A stretch of DNA of 64,000 nt from Candolleomyces eurysporus (Eukaryota; Basidiomycota; Agaricomycetes; Agaricales; Psathyrellaceae), in assembly GCA_027579435.1 (NCBI GenBank), contig JANBPK010000806.1, forward strand, positions 519,194-583,193, in the 5' to 3' direction. This document shows, piece after piece, positions 48,343 through 62,172 of the stretch (within the stretch, counting starts at the first letter, position 1; each line of letters starts with the position of its first letter). The notes under the pieces were generated by a model. The model saw only the letters and a program-made list of their open reading frames with translations. It did not search any database and was not told the origin of the DNA. The position numbers and the translations under genes are program-made.

Positions 48343-49551
48343 ATGAGTGGCGATATAGACGAAGATGGCATCACGATTGAAAGCCTCCAGGCGCAGATTG
48401 ACATGTCTATGTCGTTTGCCCAAAGCCTGGTCACCTCCTGGGTAAAGCCGAGTTCCAAGGCAGGCAGCTCACGGAACCGTGTTCTCGAAAGTGAACTCCT
48501 GGAAACCGCTCGTCGCCGTCCAAGGTGAGTGCGTGAGCTTCATTGCGTTCTTTGGATTGTGAAAAAACGTATCTGTTGGCAGACTGGGTGTCGGAGCAGA
48601 GGCATCGGAAGTTCATGCATTATCTCGGGACACTGCCCGCCTCAAGGGCCAGCTCGTTGGCAAGAAAAGGGCTAGGGAACAGGCCGAAACGGACAAGTCT
48701 AAATATCAAGCTGATCTTGAAGATGACGATGAAAGTCGAGCTGGTGCAATCAAGAAGAAGGCTAAAGTGGATCCATTTACTCTCTCGCACAAGAAATCGA
48801 AGGCACCTATGCATCCCTCTTCTGCTCAATCAGGGCCACCTGTATCACAGACAGGCCCAGATAAAACAACGCCCGTCGTCGCAGACGAAACCAAATCCAG
48901 TGTCCAGCCAAACCTTCCATCACCCAAGAAAAAGAAGAATAAAACTATCCTTGCAAATGCAAGTACTGTTGAGGAGTCTTCTAACACCCAGGATGCTGCG
49001 CCCTTACACCTGCCAACAATCTCAACGGCACCAGACAAACCCTCGATACATTCACCTATTTCTCAGAAACCTTCGGTGGAACTGAACGGTGAGTTCCTCC
49101 TGCGAGCATGTTTTGTATCCAAATAACCAACTTCTTTCAACAGCGAAAGAAAATGATAAACTTGACGTACTCTCAACAACGTCCAGTTCTGTCGCCAATA
49201 ATGGTGCGCTACTCTGAAGCCTCAGTAGAGCGTTGATTAACATGATTTGCAGACCTTCTTCCACCATCCGACTCAGCCAACACGATCAAGCTTCCTCTAG
49301 CAACCCTAGTAAAAGCTAGGGACATTACTTCGCCTACTAAACTCCCTGTGGAATTGCGAGACCAACCCGTCCTTAACTTAGAAGCAATCTCTAGCGACAG
49401 CGATTCTGAGGGGGACCTTCCGAAGTCCCCTCAAACAGTCTCCAAAAGGAAGAGGAGAAGGCGGAGGAAGAAAAAAAAGAACACAGCTGATCACAGCCCA
49501 GTTTCACCCGAACCCGTTCAGTCGCCAAAAATCAAATTATTGGTCACTTGA
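48343..49551 (+). CDS. basic nuclear-type protein (possibly DUF3245)
   Basis: About four exons from ATG 48343 to TGA 49549-49551. The first exon encodes ITIESLQAQIDMSMSFAQSL followed by VTSWVKP, the only conserved-looking block, similar to what I recall of DUF3245. The rest is disordered: Lys-rich patches (IKKKAKVDP, PKKKKNK), Ser/Pro repeats, an acidic SSDSDSEGDLPKSP and a final SKRKRRRRRKKKKN. The charge pattern suggests a nucleolar or chromatin protein. Function is unknown. Confidence 0.55.
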
Positions 49552-49789
49552 ACTGCTATGCTATATTAACTACTATCAAACTACGGTAAATTGTCCGTTA
49601 CATGGCTCTGGAAGGAGGTATCTGTAGTCCGTGCTTGGGTATCAATAACACATTTAGTTTGTTCGGTAAGGCCGCCCTATTAATATAACGATTATGCACT
49701 CATATTTTAAACTCTCCCCGGAAGTACCATGCTTATCTAGATCGTTGTTAATAGGACACAGATCTCATCCCAAATTACAGTCGTACCTG

Positions 49790-50354
49790 TCAGACATTCG
49801 TCTCTGCTCCTGGACTGGATGCCTTTGCAGAGTCAACCTCTCCGGCATCCCACTGGACTTCCTGGCGATGCAGGGTGGTTCTGACGGCCAAGTCACATAG
49901 CAAGATCCATTCCAGAGGTACCAGCAGAAACTGCGCTCTCTGGACATCGCGGTGGTGGTAGGGGATATCGATTCTCTGTCCACAGAGGAACAGACAGGCT
50001 TCTCCGTCGGCTTGCATCCGGTAGATGACGACCATGGCGAAAAATGCGCCGAACCAACCGAGGCAAAGGATATACGCTAAAGCGTTCTGTGCCTTCGACG
50101 CCACGGCGCGATCCAATGGCCGAAAACATGTCATGGCAAGCGCACTCGAGTGGAACGATAGGGTGAGCAATCCCAAGATCGGGTTGCACCAGAACTTGAA
50201 GTCCGAACGGATTAGTAGCTCTCCAGGCGGCAGCTGCTCGAAAACGACTCACGGACAAAACACCAAAATCGACGGTAGCCAAAATCGTGAGGCATAACGA
50301 AGCTACAAGGGATGAACCATGAAGAAAAACGAGGCTATATGGCGACGGGGGCAT
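49790..50354 (-). CDS. small four-span membrane protein (MARVEL-like)
   Basis: Two exons, 50354-50253 and 50194-49790, give 168 aa. The 58-nt intron has GTGAGT, a CTACTAATC branch site and an AAG acceptor. Spans are SLVASLCLTILATVDFGVLS, FWCNPILGLLTLSFHSSALA, AYILCLGWFGAFFAMVVIY and LLVPLEWILLCDLAVRTTL. A Cys-containing loop (ACLFLCG) lies between spans 3 and 4. The arrangement is like fungal MARVEL-type proteins, but no diagnostic residue is fixed. The acceptor choice decides the frame. Confidence 0.5.
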
Positions 50355-51109
50355 ACCAGGGTACTTAACTCTCGCGACCGGCGCTGAGGAGAAGACCGCC
50401 CATTAGAGCCCACATTGCGGAATTCTCCTCTTATGAACCTCAGGTCAGGCTGTGACGTTTTCCCAGACACATGGCTCACGGTTTGGAAGCGCAGGCATTG
50501 ACGGCACCTCGGGCGCTGGCCGATTGATGGGGGACCCGCTATCCAAGGAACTTCGAACCGTGCATAAATATCATATCAGAGGTTTTAAAATTGCTCGCGA
50601 GGGTGTCGTCATATACCGACGCCCACTCTCGGACCAGGGTTCTCCATCTCCGAAGCTCCCCTTGGCGAGCAAACATCCAGGGCTTTCCATGAAATATCAA
50701 TGATTGGGTACAGCACGAATGATCGAACGGTATCACATTAATTACAGATTACAGTAGCAGTACGACCAACACAGCGTTGGCTGACAGAGAAGCAGAGGCC
50801 CAGATCTCGGAGTACTAGTGCAATGTTCAACCCTCATCCCTCCCTGGTGGATCCGGAACGACGTCATGATAGAACCCGAGAAATATATTCCTCACATGCG
50901 ATGAATGGCCTAGTGCTACAAAATCCGGCGCATAAATACAACGGGAGCGCCCATCTACTTCTGTACTTCGGGGAATGTGTATGTATGCGTATGCGAATCG
51001 TGGTACAAATGCAAATGGTGGTGTTACAGCGGTGGAAGAAAATAGATAAATCGTGAATGCGTCATGGAATGAAGGACCCCGCAGGCGAGTAACGGCGAAT
51101 GTTCAACGT
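50355..51109. other. intergenic region, no gene seen
   Basis: 3' flank and promoter space between two minus-strand genes; short frames only. Confidence 0.45.
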
Positions 51110-51655
51110 TCACCGTTTCGTGGTATTACGTCTTTGGGTCGACGGCCTTGGAGCAGGGTATGCACCGGGCATAGTCCTTGCCGAGGATTGTGAGGAGCGG
51201 TGGACAGCCTTGGGTCGTGAGCTCGTCGAAGAACGGTGACTCTTCTTCGAAGAATAGCTGGCGCTACGACTGTCCTTGGTAAGCCTTTGGGAGGGGGCTC
51301 TTGTGGATCTTGAAGTCGACTTGGACCTTGAGGATCCCTTCTGCCCAGTGGCCTTCGCATGACGCCGCATAGCGTCCTTGTATCGTTTAGCATCGGCCAT
51401 TTCCCTCATGCCCTGTGAGGTAGAACCGTCAATAAAGTAGGTACTTTGAAAGTCTGATGAAATCGACTGACCCTGCTCCTCAAAGTCTCGTTTCCAGTGA
51501 GAGTCCCTCTCATCTTTGCCAGCCAGCCGTGCAAAGTGTTGGGTGGCGGTCTACGCTGAGTTCCGTCCGAGCGGAGCTGTAGAGGACTCTTGTTATTGCT
51601 TATTCTTGACAGTCGAAGGACTACAACTCACCGAAGTCGACCATTCGATCTTCAT
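51110..51655 (-). CDS. small basic CsbD-like protein
   Basis: Three exons, 51655-51632 (24 nt), 51576-51472 and 51412-51110, give 143 aa with all phases consistent. The middle reads LHGWLAKMRGTLTGNETLRS and GMREMADAKRYKDA, which has the G-x-l-x-Gn-e-l...G pattern of CsbD-type stress proteins. The C-terminal 80 residues are a Ser/Arg/Lys-rich tail (SRSKSTSRSTRAPSQ). The intron 2 donor GTCAGT is non-canonical in its downstream bases. Function unknown. Confidence 0.5.
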
Positions 51656-53071
51656 CGTGAAGGGAGAATGCTGTAATCGCAGTGGAGGTTGGTGGGAGTT
51701 CTATGCCCCACCAGCTACAGTGTTGGGGCCCTTATATCTGGTTGCGGAACTCTCCAGCATCAACAGGAACATCATGTTACATAATGTAGCCTCGTTGCAG
51801 TTGTATGTTGTGGCGAGCCAAAGCCTCACGACTTGCAGTGCTAATTATGAAATATGAATGGTCAGCTCAGGGTTTGAACTACGGATGCCTGTGTTCAGCA
51901 TGTCGGACGGCACGATGGTCCCTGTTAAGGGAAATATCGTGCATGAACACGTTTAACTGAGGCGAAATACTTGCAACAAAAGCAACTTGAGACAAGGGGG
52001 CAATCGTCGAAAGCGGTAAAGTCAAGGATCACCGGCACGACCCGCCAGCTAAGGATCGACGTCCTTCGCTGGAGTGGTTCTGAAGAGAAGTGATCAAGAA
52101 GTTTGAAGACCTCGTTTTTGCTGCGTTCATCAAGGTGAACGCCTGGCCATGGGGCCTGATTGCCAGTGATACATTAGCGCGTTAGCCGTCCGAGTTATAT
52201 ATCATAGATCACTTGCACCGCCTGCGATTCCATCGTCCGCAAAGCACTAATGTGCCAAGCTGGGTTATGGGCACCGGTAATTTACATTCTGTTCTAAGTT
52301 CATCATGACTGGGAATGCGTCATATCGAGTAACATGGGTTCCCCTGAGTTCCCCAACGTTTTGCGTGCATTGTCTTTGTCGCGCCACAGAAAGCTCTCGA
52401 TGATGAAATTGAAAATTTACGGAGGGTGTCCTGAGAGAGAAGAAAGCCATTGCATCCATTTGACGTAGTCCCGGAATCCTGTACGAGGCACACAACTCGT
52501 TACCAAATACCCTGGGCAGAGAGCATCAGGCGGACATAATGAATGAGGCAACAAAAAAGGGCGGGAACGGACGGCATGGCCTCCGAGATGACAGGAGGGA
52601 AGGATATTTTTCTGTGTCGTTGAGGCAGAGAAAAAGTCTGGCAGCGACAGAAAAAGGAAGCAGCACCGCCTTTGGTTGGGCTCGTTATCCGGCATCCATT
52701 TTGGGCGATTACACCAAAAAGGCTCCGCACGCCGTCTGGCCAGATTAGGAAGCTGGGTCCTATGTGCTTTGTTGTCGACGGCGCGTCTGCCACCACGTGG
52801 GACGCCTTGGAACACCGCCCTATCATTTTCTGAGCGCTAAGATTGACTGAGCACCGCCCCAGCTACTCTCCAATCTTCGACTTTGAATCGTAAGGAGAAT
52901 CGAGGTATGTGGCCAGGACGGGAGGTTCGACCACCGAAGCTCAGCGGTCGAGAAAGATTGCCGCCCAATGCGCAATGCAGCGAGTACAAGTAGTCGCTAT
53001 GCAGTCTGCTTGAGATGCAGCAAGATATCCTGACCTCCCAAGTCGTTCTCTAAATCTCTCAAACGGAAAAC
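51656..53071. other. 1.4-kb region without a supported gene
   Basis: Several overlapping frames of 60-130 codons exist at 52.4-52.8 kb on both strands, but none has a motif, signal peptide or plausible splice partner. The stretch holds the promoters of the flanking divergent genes. Confidence 0.5.
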
Positions 53072-53768
53072 ATGGTCCAGTGGAAGAACATCAACAGCAT
53101 CATTGATAACAGGCTCTTCCTGGGAAAGTATGTCAATGTGGCTTGTCTGTCCCATATAGAATCTCGACTCTGACCCGTTTACACCAATTAGTATACTGGC
53201 GCCCCGGTCAACCCGTTCTTTGACAGACCATGGGATTACTCATATTCTTTCCGTCTGCACGGACGAGATTCCAGCAGAACGACCCCAATCAGGAATCACC
53301 CATCTGCGTATTCCAGTGGAAGACGTGGATTATGCCGACCTCTTGATCTACTTGCCTGGGGCTTGTCGCTGGATCGACGAGGCATTGAGAGGCGGCGGAG
53401 TGGTGCTGGTGCACTGCTATCAGGGCCTTTCACGAAGTGCTGCAGTCATAGTGGCCTATCGTGAGTCGGTTTCACTTCATTGCTTCTGCAGCTAACAGAA
53501 GACGCGCTACCCAGTTATGTGGGCCAGGCGCATGCGTATGCCCGACGCAATGGAATTCGTTCGAAACTGTAAGAAATCCTACCATTTCCTTGGTTCTAAG
53601 GTTGACGTCATTTCTTAGCTCGTGAACAAATTTGGATTAATCGTGGATTCCAAGAACAACTTGTGTTGTTCGAACTTTGCGACTATCAGCCGTCCCTTGC
53701 TAACGGCATCTATGCGAAGTGGAGGTACAACCTCAACAACAGGCTCCGTGCGGAAGGCCTCCTCCAAT
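53072..53768 (+). CDS. dual-specificity protein phosphatase
   Basis: Four exons from ATG 53072 to TGA 53766-53768, about 170 aa. The first exon (VQWKNINSIIDNRLFLG) joins to NILAPRSTRSLTDHGITHIL, the usual DSP opening. A general-acid Asp candidate is in VEDVDYAD, and the P-loop is VHCYQGLSRSAAV (HCx5RS). AYLMWARRMRMPDAMEFVR and IWINRGFQEQL complete the fold. It is a compact, single-domain enzyme for phosphotyrosine/phosphothreonine. There is no zinc-binding tail of the Yvh1 kind. Confidence 0.87.
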
Positions 53769-54526
53769 GAAGGGGCTTTGGGAAACCTACCCTACCCAAC
53801 GCATTGGGTCCAGATTAATACACCACCCCAATACACCTAAAGAGGTGTTGTAGCCTTTATTTAAACGCTGCTTCCAAGTTGCTGTTGTCTTCCTATTATT
53901 GCTTTCGGTTGCCTCCATTTATTTATTTATTCTCATCCGCAATGCGCCTGCCAACTGTATCAATATCGTTTCCTCCTGTTCATTCTCTGTAGATGTATTC
54001 CCTAAATGAAGTATTTATTGCCTTAACAGCATTCCCGTTCCGAGTTTACGCCACATCTCCTGCAAGAACCTATCCAGGGTCCAACACGTCAAAGCGCTCG
54101 CCCACAATTGCCTCGGAATGGCGAGACATTGGTAGTGCTTGCACATATATTGCCCTTCCAAGCCCAGCGCTTGGTTCTACCAACGTAGCACTGACACTAA
54201 CACACATACTGATACGTGTACCTTTCGCTGCGGACTTGTCAGGCTTGGTGTCGATGGACTCATTTCATTGTAAGATGACCATTCAGGTCTAGATTGCCGC
54301 ACGCCGCAGCAGCCGTACCTTGCTGCGACTTGAATACAGCTACGTGTCCTCGCAAAGGTGAAAAAGTATTAATAGGGGTGTGTTTGGACGAGGATTCCCA
54401 GAGCGGAAATTGAAATTGGGAGTCAGACGCAAACTGCCAACAGCACCAAATCTTTCCGCCAACGCTGCTCTTGACTACTTACTTTTCTCGCCGTCACCGT
54501 CTCTGTACTCTTAGTTCCTTGTCGAC
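53769..54526. other. intergenic region, no gene seen
   Basis: 3' flank of the phosphatase gene and promoter of ARF. AT-rich near 53.9 kb; no supported frame. Confidence 0.45.
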
Positions 54527-55356
<830 letters not shown>

Positions 55357-55675
55357 TGGGTTTTTATGTTGAGGCCGCGGATGGATACCTTAGATGTCCT
55401 TATACGATCTTACGAATCCGTCATGATACCGAAACGTATCCCTCTGCTGCTGTCGTAGTCTCGGTCGTTTCCATATTACATATTCTCTTGTCTTGCCTAT
55501 TTCCCATTCTTATTATAACCTCATATTTCCCCTTCATGATTTTTGGGCGAAAAATGTCTTCAGTGAAGGATGCTAGGTGCACTGCAGTTCTAGACATGCC
55601 GTTACTATATCTCGCCCATGAGCCCTACTTAAGATGCCATCTGTCCATATCCGTTCCCATCGAAGTCTCCGGGTC
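55357..55675. other. intergenic region between convergent genes
   Basis: 3' flanks of ARF and SEC15; T-rich near 55.5 kb. Confidence 0.45.
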
Positions 55676-58569
55676 TTAGCGGTTATCTCCCGGGAAGATT
55701 CTACCGACAGCGTCTGCTTCCTTTCGGCGTTTCTCGCCTTGCTCTCGTGATGCAGAGTCTCGAAGTTGTGAGCCGTACTTCCCCAGCTTGTCCAGCAAGG
55801 CTTGTAATCTTTTCGCTTTCACTGCTGCATACGAGGATTGCCTGTTTCCTGAGACTAGGTATTCCTGGACGGTGTTGTTCAGGGGAATGGAAGCAGTCTA
55901 GAGTATTGAAACTTCATTAGTTTCACTGAGGCTTGAGAAACATGTCGATCGATACTCACAAGACGCAGCTCGGTGAAGACGGAGGCGAGATGTCCTCGTC
56001 CAATTCGTTTTAGCTCATCTTCAAGGAAGTCGACATCAATGAGAATGTTAGAAATTGCATTCTCGTTCAGCATAGGTATGTCTCTCCCGCCCAAGAAGTT
56101 CTTGTAACAAACGAACTGAAGTCAGCGGTGTTGTACAGCAGGGAAAGGATGTCGCTCACCATTAAACAGTCTGCAATGTAGGTGAGAGCGCCTTTATAGG
56201 CTTCATCCTTGTAGGACTCTTTGATGACCAAAGAGTCCACGACTGTCGTAAGCCAGTTGACCAGCTCGTACAGGTACATGCTTGGTGATGTCTCGCGGTT
56301 CTTTGGTGTCCAATCATACTCGGACAGTTCGAAGAATTGATCCAACTTGGACGATATTAGACCAGCGATGCGTCCCAAGGAGCGAGATAACGTTGTTTGG
56401 AAGGAAGAGGAAGCATTCAGGCGAATAATCCCACCACGCTGGGAGGATCTTTGCCTGAATATTAGTATCCTGCAGGATGGTAAGAGAATTGAACTCGAAC
56501 CTGAGATTGGTAAGTGAGCGCTGTAGTTCCGAACAGGCTGCTTGGAAGTGTTCCAAATTGGTAATGATTTGGGCGATTTGTGTCAGTGTTGACGTGCCGA
56601 CAAGCCTTTGTCCAATGGCCTCGCTGATATGTTTAATCAACAGGTTATCCAATGACTATACAAAAACATGTCAAGAAGAAGCGAGTATCAATTTAGTTAG
56701 ACAAACCTTGCTCAGAATCTCGTCTATATCACGGTGATGCCCTGAAACACCTTCAACGAATGCGTAGAACTTCTGGATGAATAGGCGGATCTATAGAAAG
56801 TTGAGAGCAGTCCAAAGAGAAAGATAGTAAATCCTTACGTCTTGACAACATAAGAAAAAGGACTGTGACCAAGGGAGTAACTGCGGCGTTGGTGCTGCGG
56901 ATATTTCCTTTTTCTCGCTCTCCTGTAGCCAGATAGTATCGAGGACAGTGGTGACATCTGTTGTCGTTTCTGCTTGCATGGGTGTATGATCATCTTGTCG
57001 AACGATCTGGAATGCGGTTGCTAATATGAACAGAAATCAGGGCGTATGCTGGAAACCCATACCATTTCGAACCGTTTGCTGAATTGAGATTCCAGCAAAC
57101 TAGCATACTTTTCGAATAACACTAGAATGAATTTCTGCAGCGATGTAGTTGGGAAGGAGTAGCTCTTCGCGTACGGGGATCTTATTAGTACGCAATTGTT
57201 CTACCTCGAAATCAACATACATACCTCTAGAGTCATGATGAAGCTCAATAAACTTTCTTTGACTCGGAGGAAGGCCTCTGGGTCTTGCTCCCTTTGTAAG
57301 GCTTCTTCAATGGCATTCGAGAGTCGACCAACAAGAGCGTCCCAAAGCTCTTCGACGTCTTTCTGAGAGCGGAATGTCCCTGTTGTTTCCAGAACATGAG
57401 ATTCTACAATAAAGAACCCAGAGATTTCCTGTGTCAGTGCAGGCAGAGAGGCCAGTCGCAGAGGGGTTGGAAGAATAAGGTCAGATTGGGCCTAAGAAAC
57501 AGCTCGTGAGCGAATGAGCAAGGGAAAATTTGCCTCCACATGCCTTCCGGTCCGCTTGATACGATCGCTGAAGCTCATTGAGTGAATCAAGGGAAGTATA
57601 GATGTGAATGCATTCGAATAGGGGTTTGAAGTCCACCTGCAGCTTCTCATTGTTCAAAACATTGACTGTCGTTTTGAAGGTAAGCAGATCAGCAAGGCGA
57701 CTGGAGCATGTAACGCTTACACTCTGTCTTCTCATACGTTATCAGTTCAACGGCACTACCGACGCGACTCATGCGCAGGAGTGGATCCTTCTCGCGCTTA
57801 CTCCTCCACCTCCGCGTTCTTGTCTCCATGGATTCGACGGCTAGTCTGCCGACCTCTGTGCTAATGTTCCGGATTTCCAGGAGCCACTGTTTCATAGAAG
57901 CAGTAACTGCATCCTTGATCTGGGACCGCAGCGAAGGCAACGAAGAGAGCAAGTGCTGGAAGAATGCTGTTTGTGAAAGCGACGTCGACGGCATATTCTG
58001 TATGTCCTCGAGCGACTGGAAAATTGAATATATTCAATAAAGGTATTGTACGAGGCACAAGGGGGCAGATGACAGACCCTCAAGGCACTCCAGTACCTCC
58101 CCGCCTTGACCATCTCTCCGACGCGGTCCACGACGTCCAAGACACGGAGACATGCCTGGAGGGTATCAATGGCTTCGTCCATATTCGCGGCAGTCTTCTT
58201 TGTCTGAAGCAATGCACGCTTCTTCTCGACCAACCCGCCACCGATCTTGGCGACACTGTCGTCCAATGACGCGATGCTCTCCTTCATCTTGTCGGTGTAA
58301 GATTTGACCGTGAACAGGGTTGACACCGACGAAATGAAGTCTTGGTAGTTTTCACTGCATATCTTCTCAATCTCGGCATCCTTAGAGTCGATAAGGGCCT
58401 GCACAGTCCTGAGGTACGCCTCCTGTTGCCGATTGGCATGAATCTGCCGTATGATGGGGCCAAGCTGTTCTAAATTTTCTGAAGAGGAAGCTGGATCGAG
58501 GAGATGAATTTGCTGAAGCTGTTGGTCAATGTTTTCCTGGGTGAATTGGGGGCGTCTGCGCGGAGGCAT
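55676..58569 (-). CDS. SEC15: exocyst complex subunit SEC15
   Basis: About ten exons from Met 58569 to TAA 55676-55678, roughly 780 aa. The N-terminal coiled coil (ENLEQLGPIIRQIHANRQQE) leads to VVDRVGEMVKAGRYWSALR and SLEDIQNMP across an intron, the Sec15 pattern. Helical bundles follow (IRNISTEVGRLAVESMETR, YDWTPKNRETSPSMYLYEL), and the C-terminus ends SYAAVKAKRLQALLDKLG, then basic residues. Sec15 is the exocyst subunit that binds the Rab GTPase Sec4 on vesicles. It is divergent from the HAD phosphatase, 221 bp apart. Confidence 0.83.
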
Positions 58570-58790
58570 ATTTGCACCGAGGGATAGGGAAAGTTCAGAG
58601 TGTCTTGTGACAACGGAGTTGCCATCCTGCCGGCCATTTGTTTGTCCCTTGCCCCCGTTCCAAACACATTTAGGTCCCCATTTGGATCCATTATTATATT
58701 GAGAATAATACCGAGAAATCCCCGGGCTGAAAAACTATAGCTTCCCTGCATGCGTACTGTCACATTTTCCTTTCTCAACCCTCTACAGCC

Positions 58791-59840
58791 ATGTCGGAAA
58801 CAGTATTGACAGTAGATGCGATGTAGGCCCATGACACGCCACCCATTCAATTCTAATCTCCCTAACCATATCTCATGGCGGCAGTCTCTTTGACATGGAC
58901 GGCACCCTCGTCGATTCGACGGCAGGAGTAGAAGGGGCCTGGCACGAGTTCAGCAAGACTTACCCCGGAATTGACGTGCACAACATCCTAAGCTGTGAGC
59001 TGCAGCGCCCTCTCTCCATTCCCGGTCTTTAACAAAGCATAGCTGCACACGGTATTCGCACCGTTGATAACCTCAAGAACTATTGTGGTATCCAAGATCC
59101 AGAGCTCCTCGAAGTAAGATCTGCATCTGTACACCCCGCTCCAACCAAGCCTCATCGCCTGCACCTTGTTCTAGAAAGAGGCACTACGGTTCGAGCAGGC
59201 CATAATTTCATCTGCCTCTGACAACGGAGGCAGCGGGATCGTTCTGCTTCGAGGAGTCGCCGAGGCTCTCAAACAGGTTAGCACTTCATGTCGCCTTGAA
59301 ACACGCATCGTTCTCAGCTGGAGCTCGCTGCCGTCAGATTGAATCAAGACGGTTCCTTCCCAAGCCCCTTTGGTGCATCTGCACTTCGGCGACCCGGGAC
59401 TACGCGACAGCCGCCCTCACTGTCACAAAAGTTCCATTCCCTGACGTTCTTGTCGCAGCCGAAGACGTGGAGAAGGGAAAACCTCACCCGGACCCATACC
59501 TGCTTGGAGCTCAGAAGCTCGGTGTCGACCCCAAGAATTGTCAGTCGCTCTCAATGAATCTGCTATTCCGATACTAACGCTCACAAAACGCGAAGGCATC
59601 GTGTTCGAAGATGCTCCTTCCGGTATCAGGAGCGGCATCGCGGCAGGGTGCACAACTATCGGGTTTTTGACAACCCATTCACGAGAGCAGGTCGAATCCG
59701 CCCAGCCGAATTACGTTGTCGAAGACATGAGGAAGTGCGTACCGGAGTTCCTTCCATCCTGTCCGCTGTGCCGATAATACTTCCTTAGGATTTCTTTCCG
59801 AGTCGTCGGAGACAAAGTCGAGGTCGTGATCAAGTCCTAA
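58791..59840 (+). CDS. HAD-family phosphatase (glycerol-3-phosphatase/2-deoxyglucose-6-phosphatase type)
   Basis: Six or more exons from ATG 58791 to TAA 59838-59840. The first exon (32 nt) joins as VDAILFDMDGTLVDST, giving the HAD motif I nucleophile. AHGIRTVDNLKNYCG covers the cap; WCICTSATRDYATAAL is motif II; AEDVEKGKPHPDPYLLGAQK is the motif III Lys region; IVFEDAPSGIRSGIAAGCTT is motif IV. The yeast relatives GPP1 and DOG1 make glycerol in osmostress or dephosphorylate sugar phosphates; substrate cannot be told apart here. Confidence 0.85.
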
Positions 59841-60072
59841 AGCCCATGCTAATATGATGTAAAACCAGATTAAAACAGATTATTTATAGACGTCTACTAG
59901 ATTGTGTGGACCCGTAGAGTAGTTAGAGTCAACCTAACTCATATAGTAAGCTGTAGAATCCGAGATTATTAACCAGCAAAATTGGAACGAAGAGGTATAG
60001 GCACCATGGGTATTCGCGCAGTCGTCAAACCGATGCAAAAAAAAATAAGAAATTATCATATGAGCACGCCCC

Positions 60073-61969
<1,897 letters not shown>

Positions 61970-62172
61970 TATTAGTGAACGACAAAGAATAGACGAGTTG
62001 CTAAGAGGATGAAGTGACGGGAACGGTGGTAGATGAGTCCAAGCCAAATAAAATTGTGTACCCGCGAAGCGACAACCAACTCCGCGCTGACTCATTGTTG
62101 ACAACTTGTTGATATGACATCAATTGACTCTTCCTGCCAAGAGTCTATATTCCAAAAGTCTAAAATACAGAT

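Noticed and set aside
50234..50252. a 19-nt intron in the four-span protein gene
   Set aside because: Too short to splice; a 58-nt intron with a CTACTAATC branch site restores the frame instead.
52417..52826. overlapping frames on both strands near 52.6 kb
   Set aside because: No signal peptide, domain, codon pattern or splice partner.
55676..58569. GARP subunit (VPS53/VPS54) as identity
   Set aside because: The GEMVKAGRYWSALRSLEDIQ block and overall layout fit Sec15 better.
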